Assembly (NCBI GenBank): GCA_965262665.1
Contig: CBDHFR010000004.1
Coordinates: 558,001 to 622,000, forward strand
Direction of reading: 5' to 3'
DNA length: 64,000 nucleotides
Origin: CBDBND01 sp965262665
Lineage (GTDB): Bacteria > Pseudomonadota > Alphaproteobacteria > Rhodospirillales > Rhodospirillaceae
A program made the translations under genes and the position numbers. Below, piece after piece: positions 54,517 to 61,119 of the stretch; position 1 is the first letter of the stretch; every line of letters begins with the position of its first letter. The notes under the pieces are model-generated. The model had not been told where the DNA came from. It ran no database searches and saw only the letters and a list, made by a program, of their open reading frames with translations.

Positions 54517-55233
54517 TTAGGAATGCACTTTGGCAACAGCACCAATTAAACGTCTAGTCTCTATGTCGAGTTTGCCGGACAGATCGGAAGCCCGGTAACG
54601 GCTCTGAAAAGCAGAAATCACGTCCGTTTCCCCTGTTTCGGGGTGTAAGACGCCGCCGTCGGGGCCAGCGTTGCCAGGGACGGAGTATCCAATGGTCTGC
54701 AGATCCAACCATGGATCCTCCGAGTCTCCGGCTTCAGTCGAGGTTGGCCAGCCGCCGATTCCGGCTGCCGCCAAACGGTGCCACGGGAAAAGCTCACCGG
54801 GGTCAGACTTACGCCCGGGGGCCACATCTGAGTGGCCGACGATGCCCCAAGCAGGGATGTCGTACTGTTCTATCAGCTGGGACGCGACATCAATGAGGGC
54901 ATCCACCTGGGAGTCCGGAAACGGCTGATAGCCATACTCGTGGCCCGGGTTCACCAGTTCAATTCCGATGGAGGCGCTGTTGACGTCGGTGATACCGCGC
55001 CAGAAGGCGGTTCCCGCATGCCAGGCGCGATAGGCGTCGGCCACCAGCCGATGCACCGTACCGTCTTCGTCGATCAGAATATGGGCACTGACATCGGAAC
55101 CCGGTTCGCACAGATGGTCCAAAGCGGCTGCACAGGTCTCCATTCCTGTGTAGTGCAAAACGAGCATGCGAATGCCGTCCACACCGGCGACCGGTTTTCG
55201 CTCGCCAAAATTTGGTGATGGTCGGTTAAGCAC
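54517..55233 (-). CDS. AmpD-type N-acetylmuramoyl-L-alanine amidase
   Basis: A zinc amidase of about 238 aa (amidase_2 fold). MLVLHYTGM carries the first zinc His, AWHAGTAFWRGITDVNSASI and GIELVNPGHEYGY the catalytic Glu region, and IVGHSDVAPGRKSDPGELFP the second His and the Asp ligand. A C-terminal segment (FQSRYRASDLSGKLDIETRR) resembles a short peptidoglycan-binding tail. It removes stem peptides from anhydro-muropeptides or from peptidoglycan. GTG 55233 is preferred over 55293 because it gives MLNRPSPNFGER, overlapping the transporter gene by eight bases only. AmpD and the AmiD-like group cannot be separated with certainty. Confidence 0.88.
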   Translation of the reverse strand: MLNRPSPNFGERKPVAGVDGIRMLVLHYTGMETCAAALDHLCEPGSDVSAHILIDEDGTVHRLVADAYRAWHAGTAFWRGITDVNSASIGIELVNPGHEYGYQPFPDSQVDALIDVASQLIEQYDIPAWGIVGHSDVAPGRKSDPGELFPWHRLAAAGIGGWPTSTEAGDSEDPWLDLQTIGYSVPGNAGPDGGVLHPETGETDVISAFQSRYRASDLSGKLDIETRRLIGAVAKVHS

Positions 55234-56104
55234 GATCAGGTGCTTCTCTAACAGTGGACTGCGCGGCCAGGCGCCATTGGATGATGCCAACACCGGTCAG
55301 CGTCAAGCCACCGCCTACTGTTTTTTGCCATGTCAACGGCTCACCAAGTATGAGCAGCCCTGCACTGACACCAACGATGGGAATGAGCATGCTGTAGGGC
55401 ACCACAGTGTTGACCGGATAGCGTTGGAGAAGACCGTACCACGTGCCGTGGGCGACAATTGACGCTGCGACGGCAGTGTAGCCAAGAGTGGCGATGAGGG
55501 GCCAACCACCCGAAGCTACCGCTTCGGTCTGCCCTGTTTCGAAAATAAATGACAGGACAAACAACTGTGGTGCTGCGAACAAAGACAACCAGCCGGTGAT
55601 GGCAAAGGGTTTCACATCCTGCATCCGCTTGACCAAGACATTGGACCAGGCCCAGAAACCGGAACCTATGACGAGTAATAGGAAAGCTAGGGAAGACGCA
55701 TGACGCGGCTCCCCAGCCAACAAGACAATTCCTAGAAAAGCCAGACCCAAGCCGATGCCGCGCCGCCAGCCAAATCGTTCGTCAAAGACGATCCACGAAA
55801 CCAAAATCGAAAACGGCACACCTAATTGAACCACAATTGCAGCCGTTGCCGCGTCCACACCAGCAAGGCCAACAAACATCAATCCGAAGTGTCCGGTTCC
55901 AAAGCAGGCAGACAATACAAACAAGTCCCACCAATATCGGCGGTCGACCGGAAAAAAGGGAATGATCAGTGCGGCAACCAGAGTGAAACGTATGGCGCTG
56001 AAGAGAAGGGGAGGCACCACGCCCACACCAATCTTGCCGGCGATTATGTTTAATCCCCAAAGCACGGCAACAACCAGTGCTGCTGCTGAATCCCGTCGGC
56101 TCAT
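55226..56104 (-). CDS. EamA-family (DMT superfamily) transporter
   Basis: An inner-membrane protein of about 292 aa with two EamA repeats of five segments each. The first starts LVVAVLWGLNIIAGKIGVGV, and the second is around SSLAFLLLVIGSGFWAWSNV. The end of the second repeat reads EPLTWQKTVGGGLTLTGVGI. Members export amino acids or other metabolites; the substrate is unknown. ATG 56104 is preferred to TTG 56122, with GGGG about ten bases before it. Confidence 0.85.
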   Translation of the reverse strand: MSRRDSAAALVVAVLWGLNIIAGKIGVGVVPPLLFSAIRFTLVAALIIPFFPVDRRYWWDLFVLSACFGTGHFGLMFVGLAGVDAATAAIVVQLGVPFSILVSWIVFDERFGWRRGIGLGLAFLGIVLLAGEPRHASSLAFLLLVIGSGFWAWSNVLVKRMQDVKPFAITGWLSLFAAPQLFVLSFIFETGQTEAVASGGWPLIATLGYTAVAASIVAHGTWYGLLQRYPVNTVVPYSMLIPIVGVSAGLLILGEPLTWQKTVGGGLTLTGVGIIQWRLAAQSTVREAPDRA

Positions 56105-56121
56105 AACGGTCTGTTTCCCCA

Positions 56122-56139
56122 AAGTCTCAATTGAGACTT
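56122..56139. promoter_or_regulatory. 18-bp perfect palindrome between rpoH and the EamA gene
   Basis: AAGTCTCAATTGAGACTT is self-complementary. It lies 17 bases upstream of the EamA start and 32 bases after the rpoH stop, on a minus-strand transcript. It could be an operator for the transporter gene. No T-tract follows, so it is a poor terminator. Confidence 0.45.
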
Positions 56140-56171
56140 AGAGGTAAGCCGGTGTCCGGGCAACCAATGGA

Positions 56172-57083
56172 TTAAGTGGTTCCCAAAGCGAGCTGGGGAA
56201 TGTCCGGCGCCAATGCTGTTTTAAGCTTGGTGATGGCACTGGCTTCGATCTGACGGATTCGCTCCGCCGTAACACCGTAGACGGACGCCAACGATGCCAG
56301 TGTGCGCGGCTGGTCGGTTAAATACCGTTTGGTAACAATATCTCGCTCCCGTTCGTCCAAGCGGGAGAGGCCGCGGTTCAGAGCTTGTTTTCGCAACGAC
56401 TCAAGCTGACGAGTAGCAAAGGTGTCTTCAGGGCTAGGCGCGTCAGTCGGCAAAGTATCCATCATCGTTAACGTACCGCCGTCTTCGACTGACACCGGTT
56501 GATCCAAAGAAGGATCGACGGCTGACAGTCGCAAATCCATGGCAACAACATCTTGTGGCGACACCTGAAAACGCTTGGCCAGCTCAGCAATATCCGCGTC
56601 GCTGAGATACCGCTCACCTTCCAACTTCATTTCGCGTTTAGCGCGTTTGAGGTTGAAGAACAGCTTCTTTTTCCCCGCGCTATTGCCGACTTTGATCAGC
56701 GACCAGGTTTGCAGAATGAAATTCAAGATGGCGGCTTTGATCCACCACCGGGAATAGGTCGAGAACCGGAACCCCTTCTCAGGTTTGAACCGTTCGACTG
56801 ATTGCATCAGTCCGATATGACCCTCGCTGATGAGATCGCTGACGGCGATCCCATAGCCGCTGAATTTCCGGGCAATTCTTGGAACCAGCCGCAGGTGACT
56901 CTCAATCAATCGGTCCAGCGCACGCTGATCCCCGTCCACCTTCCACCGGCGAATGAGTTCTTTTTCTTCCGTTTCGGAAAGCACGGGAAAAGCCTGGGCA
57001 TGATTCGCGCTGGGAACGGCTGAAGAGAGCCGTTTACGATCTCCTGAATAGGATTTCATATCTTGCGACGTCATCGTCTTCAT
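56172..57083 (-). CDS. rpoH: RNA polymerase sigma-32 family factor (RpoH, RpoHII-like)
   Basis: A 303-aa sigma-70-family protein. Region 2 is LIESHLRLVPRIARKFSGYG, then DLISEGHIGLMQSVERFKPE and GFRFSTYSRWWIKAAILNFI. The RpoH box, here VGNSAGKKKLFFNLKRAKRE, identifies the sigma-32 group. Region 4 ends in a helix-turn-helix (LASVYGVTAERIRQIEASAI). It departs from the commonest RpoH box (TTAAQKKLFFNLR), suggesting an RpoHII-type paralogue linked to oxidative stress in Rhodobacter. The upstream 27-bp dyad suggests control by a dedicated regulator. Confidence 0.93.
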   Translation of the reverse strand: MKTMTSQDMKSYSGDRKRLSSAVPSANHAQAFPVLSETEEKELIRRWKVDGDQRALDRLIESHLRLVPRIARKFSGYGIAVSDLISEGHIGLMQSVERFKPEKGFRFSTYSRWWIKAAILNFILQTWSLIKVGNSAGKKKLFFNLKRAKREMKLEGERYLSDADIAELAKRFQVSPQDVVAMDLRLSAVDPSLDQPVSVEDGGTLTMMDTLPTDAPSPEDTFATRQLESLRKQALNRGLSRLDERERDIVTKRYLTDQPRTLASLASVYGVTAERIRQIEASAITKLKTALAPDIPQLALGTT

Positions 57084-57100
57084 CTCTGTCTATGACCATT

Positions 57101-57127
57101 AATATAGGACTAATTTAGTCCTATATT
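57101..57127. promoter_or_regulatory. 27-bp perfect dyad upstream of rpoH (Rrf2/IscR-like)
   Basis: AATATAGGACTAA (57101-57113) and TTAGTCCTATATT (57115-57127) are exact inverted repeats around one T. The dyad begins 18 bases before the rpoH start codon and therefore overlaps the probable promoter or leader. The AGGACTA-TTAGTCCT core is reminiscent of sites for Rrf2-family regulators such as IscR; that match is from memory. Confidence 0.65.
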
Positions 57128-57245
57128 CAAGATATACCTGGAATCATTGATTCGGCCTGAATTTAGTATTTTGCATTGACCTGATTCGGCTGCCGATTCA
57201 TGCACCTCTCCAACGACACGAGCAGCGAACGACTTAACGGCGAAG

Positions 57246-57415
57246 ATGCGCAAAAGGGCCTCCTTTCTGACCGCTGACGAACGCAAGGCACTCCTGAATG
57301 TCATGCGTAAGCGGAAGGTCGAAGCGCTGAAGGTACGGCGCGCGAATGCGCTGGTTGCCCTTGATGATGGCCACAGCGTGCAGATGGTCTCCAGGATATT
57401 CTATCTCGATCCCGA
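57246..57415 (+). pseudogene. IS630-family transposase N-terminus, cut by IS21
   Basis: ATG 57246 opens MRKRASFLTADERKALLNVM, then RKVEALKVRRANALVALDDG and HSVQMVSRIFYLDPDE. That is the N-terminal helix-turn-helix part of an IS630-type transposase. At 57416 the sequence changes to the IS21 left end. The remainder is not found beyond the IS21 right end, so only about 57 residues are left. Confidence 0.75.
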
Positions 57416-57530
57416 TGAGAACGACGGTGACAAATTAATCCACGGGAGCGGCGGGAATGTCCCGGCCGCGGGCGGCGCAAAAATCTGCCACCTGTAGCCT
57501 TCGATCCGTTTGGGGATGGAAGGTGGGAGG

Positions 57531-58096
57531 ATGTACTTGGTGGACCTTTATCTAACCGTGCGACTGGCGTGCCATGTGGAAGAGCTGAGCCAGCGAGAAG
57601 CAGCAAGACGGTTTGGGCTATCGCGCGATACAGTGAAGAAGATGCTGCGGCACTCGGTGCCGCCGGGATACCGGCGCAGCGAGCCGCCGAAGCGGCCTAA
57701 GCTGGACCCGTTCACGGATATCATTGACCGCATTCTGGAAGCGGACCGCACGGTTCACCGTAAGCAGCGCCACACGGCAAAGCGGATATTCGAGCGCCTT
57801 CGCGATGAGCATGGCTTCACCGGCGGCCAGACCATCGTCAAGGATTACGTCCGCGAACGGCGCCGTCGTTTGCGGGAGATGTTCGTGCCGCTGGTACATC
57901 CGCTGGTACATCCGCTGGTACATCCGCCGGGGCATGCGCAGGCGGATTTCGGCGAGTCGGATGCGATCATCGCTGGCGTCAAGCTGCGAGCCCATTTCTT
58001 TGTCATGACCCTTCCCCACAGCGCTGCATGCTTCGTCGTGGCCTATCCGGCGGCGACGGTGGAAGCCTGGCTGGATGGCCACAACAAGGCCTTCGC
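57531..58096 (+). pseudogene. istA: istA fragment
   Basis: It has the same N-terminal HTH and first catalytic Asp region as the copy at 18113, including the triple PLVH repeat. One visible difference in the helix-turn-helix region is Cys for Gly (VRLACHVEEL). It ends at the deletion junction after DGHN, and the frame stops two codons past the junction. Confidence 0.88.
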
Positions 58097-58369
58097 CTGC
58101 TGATTATCGACGAACTCGGCTTCGTGCCGCTCTCAAAGACCGGCGCCGAACTCCTCTTCGAAGTGTTCAGCCAACGTTACGAACGGGGCGCAATCGTCAT
58201 CACCTCGAACTTGCCGTTCGACGAATGGACGGAAATATTCGGTTCCGAGCGCCTGACCGTCGCGCTGCTCGATCGCCTGACCCACCATGTCCATATTCTG
58301 GAAATGAACGGCGACAGCTACCGGCTCAACCAGAGCCGAAGAAAACAACAAACAGCCGGCCGCAGCTGA
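58097..58369 (+). pseudogene. istB: istB fragment (IS21 helper ATPase, C-terminal part)
   Basis: The frame reads LLIIDELGFVPLSKTGAELL, the Walker B region, followed by FEVFSQRYERGAIVITSNLP, then WTEIFGSERLTVALLDRLTH and HVHILEMNGDSYRLNQSR. It is the last 90 residues of IstB. Walker A and the N-terminus are deleted. Confidence 0.9.
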
Positions 58370-58406
58370 TCGGTATCTAACACCGAGGCCGGCGTTGACC
58401 CGGTGG

Positions 58407-58563
58407 GTACACAGGCACCGCCCACACGCCTTCGCTTCGCACACACGAAACGCTACGCAAAGCCGCGCGGGTCCCTCCTATGCACTACCGGGACAACCCG
58501 CAACAACGCCTTCGGCATCACATAAAATGGACTGGTTTTACGCCGCCCAACTGGGCTGATTTT
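58407..58563 (+). repeat. Inverted copy of 1327-1485
   Basis: This is the IS21 right-end segment whose near-identical reverse complement lies 57 kb away at 1327-1485. The pair could support inversion of the whole interval, including the dcw cluster. Confidence 0.8.
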
Positions 58564-58763
58564 GCTCCGCCGTTGACAAATCACGAAAGACTTGGAGCGC
58601 GGTGGTTTAATCCTCACCAATCAGAATACTGTTGGATCTATCTTACATCGGCGAAGCCGCGCTAAGGGAGACTTCGTAAGCCCTAAACGGGGTGTATGGG
58701 GGCTAAAGGAATGGTATCGAGGACGGAAATTCGCCAAATCGGATGAGTCAGACAAGACAGACT

Positions 58764-58991
58764 CTACCGAGTCCAACGAGCCTGAACAGCCTTCCGAGCA
58801 GCCTCAGATCGTTCCTCTGCGGTCAGACGGCTAGCCCTGACCCGCCCTCCTATCTTTCCACCCTTACGGCCCCTCTTTACCGCAGAGGGGTCTTTTTTGT
58901 TTGTAACCTCACGGTCTGTCCCGCCAGTCGCTAAATCAACGACAAGTTTGGCGAGTTGGTTGGGGTCTCTGGGTCTTTTTGGTCTAGCCAT
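58764..58991 (-). CDS. Small basic KRPRDP-family protein (paralogue of 1002-1262)
   Basis: A 75-aa protein starting MARPKRPRDPNQLAKLVVDL, with the C-terminal block AVKRGRKGGKIGGRVRASRL and EAARKAVQARW. Both blocks align by eye with the gene at 1002-1262. ATG 58991 is chosen over the longer frame from 59054 because it gives the common family start MARPKRPRDP. A sequence resembling IS21 ends (TTCAAACTGACCCACTACCG, 59047-59066) lies just upstream, as at the left paralogue. Function unknown; histone-like or RNA-binding annotations exist for the type but are unproven. Confidence 0.7.
   Translation of the reverse strand: MARPKRPRDPNQLAKLVVDLATGGTDREVTNKKDPSAVKRGRKGGKIGGRVRASRLTAEERSEAARKAVQARWTR
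58870..58898 (+). terminator. Plus-strand terminator inside a minus-strand gene
   Basis: CCCCTCT (58870-58876) and AGAGGGG (58884-58890) form a perfect 7-bp stem, followed by TCTTTTTT. It lies within the coding sequence of the small KRPRDP protein and would act only on plus-strand transcripts, for example read-through from IS21. Confidence 0.45.
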
Positions 58992-59270
58992 GGTTAGAAT
59001 ATGGCATGTGCCGGACTGGAGGGCTAGGGTTTGGCCGGGCCTCTGGAATTTCAAACTGACCCACTACCGACTAAATTGGTCTAGATTATACGGTGGGTGG
59101 AAAGTGCCCGATTTCCATTGGTTTCCGTATGTTTTTTTGGTTAAAGCCTGGATTTTCGGCGAGTTGACCGGTCCACCGAATGCCTTAAGTTACAGACGCA
59201 TGGGAATAGGTTTTCTTGGCGGACTTAGGCCATTTTTTGCCCGTCAGGCCAATTACAACAGGAATCACCG

Positions 59271-61055
59271 ATGACGACCTACGCTGCACCGTTGCGTGAT
59301 ATGCGCTTTGTCACTCATGAGGTTTTCGATGCATCGACGACCTTGGCGGCGTTGCCCGGATATGAGGAGGCAACCCCCGACCTGATCGACGCGGTCCTCG
59401 AAGAGTGCGGCAAGCTGTGCGAGGGTGTTTTGGTGCCCCTCAATCAAAGCGGTGACGAGGAAGGCTGCACCTTTGACAACGGCAAGGTGACAACTCCGAA
59501 GGGGTTCAAAGACGCCTATCGGCAATTTGCCGAAGGCGGCTGGTGTGGTCTGACCGCAAGTCCGGAATATGGTGGGCAGGGACTGCCAGAAACGCTGCAG
59601 TATCTGGTAGACGAAATGGTCGGCTCGGCCAACGTTTCCTTCGGGCTTTACCCCGGACTCACCCAGGGCACGATTGTTTGTCTCTCTGCCCATGGCACGG
59701 ATGAGCAAAAATCCATCTACGTCCCCAAGCTGGTCAGTGGCGAGTGGCAGGGGACAATGTGCTTGACCGAACCTCATGCCGGGTCTGATCTCGGTCTGCT
59801 GCGCGCTAAAGCGGAACCTAAAGACGACGGGTCCTACGCCATCACCGGCACTAAAATTTTCATCTCTGCCGGTGAGCACGACATGGCGGAGAATTTTGTT
59901 CATCTTGTCCTTGCTCGATTGCCAGATGCACCCGCCGGCAGCCGCGGCATTTCCATGTTTCTTGTCCCCAAATTCAACGTCAATGAAGACGGATCCTTGG
60001 GGGAGAGGAACGCAGTGGCCGCGGGCTCTACTGAACACAAGATGGGGATGAAGGCCTCGGTGACCTGTGTGATGAATTTTGACGGCGCCAAGGGCTGGAT
60101 CGTCGGTAAGGAACACAAAGGATTGGCCGGCATGTTCACGATGATGAACAAGGAACGGCTCTTTGTCGGTACCCAAGGTATTTCTCAAGCTGAAACGGCT
60201 TATCAAAATGCCGCCGCGTATGCCAAAGACCGTTTGCAAGGCCGTGCCGCGGACGGCGCAAAACAGCCGGATAAGTCTGCGGACCCCATCATTGTTCATC
60301 CCGACATACGCAATAAGTTGCTGTTCTCGCGGGCCATCGTTGAAGCAGAGCGTGCACTGGCCATTTGGACGCAGATTAATGTCGACGTTGCGAAGGCGCA
60401 TACTGATCCGGCGGTACGTGAACACGCCGAAGATATGGAAGCTTTGATGACTCCCGTCATCAAGTCAGCGAGTACGGACTTTGGAACTGAGATCACCAAC
60501 GCCTGTCTGCAGGTTCTCGGTGGCCATGGCTATATTCGTGAATGGGGCATGGAACAACTGGTGCGCGATGTGCGCATCACACAAATTTACGAAGGCACGA
60601 ATACCATCCAAGCGCTCGATCTGGTCGGGCGGAAATTAGGGTTGCACGATGGCCGCTTGTTTGACGGATTTCTCGATGAAGTGAATCAGTCTTTAGCGTC
60701 AATCGAAGGGCGTAATGATCTCACTGAGTTTACCGTGCCGTTTAAAGACGCTCTCGACCGTCTTGTCTCGGTGACCGGTTGGCTGAAGGGACAAACAAAA
60801 GAAGATCCCAATGCTCTTGGCGGAGCCGCCACCGACTACTTGCGGTTGTTCGCGTTGACGGCCTTTGCTTGGATGTGGGTTCAAATGGCGGATAAAGCGC
60901 TGAGCAACCGCAACGGATCGGATGATTTTTACGAAACCAAACTACAGGTTGCCCGTTACTTTATGACTCGAATTTTACCGGGTACTGTTTCGCTGGACAC
61001 CGTGATCAGATCGGGAGCGGCTGACATGATGGCGGTGTCGGAAGAGGCATTCTAA
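59271..61055 (+). CDS. Acyl-CoA dehydrogenase, large FadE/DmdC type
   Basis: A 594-aa flavoprotein of the longer acyl-CoA dehydrogenase subgroup. The N-terminal extra helical region (VTHEVFDASTTLAALPGYEE) is followed by the core: MCLTEPHAGSDLGLLRAKAE and TGTKIFISAGEHD at the FAD/substrate site, then LQVLGGHGYIREWGMEQLVR. The catalytic Glu is in ITQIYEGTNTIQALDLVGRK. A C-terminal extension of about 130 residues is typical. DmdC, the methylmercaptopropionyl-CoA dehydrogenase of DMSP breakdown, belongs to this subgroup, as do medium/long-chain FadE enzymes. Sequence alone does not decide between them, and no dmdB or dmdD is adjacent. Confidence 0.92.
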   Translation: MTTYAAPLRDMRFVTHEVFDASTTLAALPGYEEATPDLIDAVLEECGKLCEGVLVPLNQSGDEEGCTFDNGKVTTPKGFKDAYRQFAEGGWCGLTASPEYGGQGLPETLQYLVDEMVGSANVSFGLYPGLTQGTIVCLSAHGTDEQKSIYVPKLVSGEWQGTMCLTEPHAGSDLGLLRAKAEPKDDGSYAITGTKIFISAGEHDMAENFVHLVLARLPDAPAGSRGISMFLVPKFNVNEDGSLGERNAVAAGSTEHKMGMKASVTCVMNFDGAKGWIVGKEHKGLAGMFTMMNKERLFVGTQGISQAETAYQNAAAYAKDRLQGRAADGAKQPDKSADPIIVHPDIRNKLLFSRAIVEAERALAIWTQINVDVAKAHTDPAVREHAEDMEALMTPVIKSASTDFGTEITNACLQVLGGHGYIREWGMEQLVRDVRITQIYEGTNTIQALDLVGRKLGLHDGRLFDGFLDEVNQSLASIEGRNDLTEFTVPFKDALDRLVSVTGWLKGQTKEDPNALGGAATDYLRLFALTAFAWMWVQMADKALSNRNGSDDFYETKLQVARYFMTRILPGTVSLDTVIRSGAADMMAVSEEAF

Positions 61056-61119
61056 AGGCCGTACCAACGGATGTTCATTAAACGACGAGGCACTCTCCCA
61101 TAAAACAAGGTCGGCACAG

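Larger units (their letters stand above)
57416..58570 (+). mobile_element. IS21-family element with internal deletion (copy 2)
   Basis: The left end begins at TGAGAACGACGGTGACAAAT as in the copy at 17998, and the two stay nearly identical for about 650 bases. A deletion joins istA codon ~189 to the middle of istB near 58096. The right-end repeats (ACTGGTTTTACGCCGCC, then GGGCTGATTTTGCTCCGCC) lie at about 58525-58572. Homology to the solo end at 1327-1485 covers 58407-58563. No functional transposase can be made. Confidence 0.88.

Noticed and set aside
58592..58834. 80-codon plus-strand frame ending just before the hairpin at 58870
   Set aside because: It overlaps the end of the KRPRDP gene on the other strand, the acidic Ser/Glu/Pro-rich product matches nothing known, and no convincing ribosome-binding site was found.
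59265..60425. 386-codon minus-strand open frame opposite the acyl-CoA dehydrogenase
   Set aside because: It is a mirror of a well-conserved plus-strand gene, its product resembles no family, and the dehydrogenase motifs are unmistakable in the other frame.
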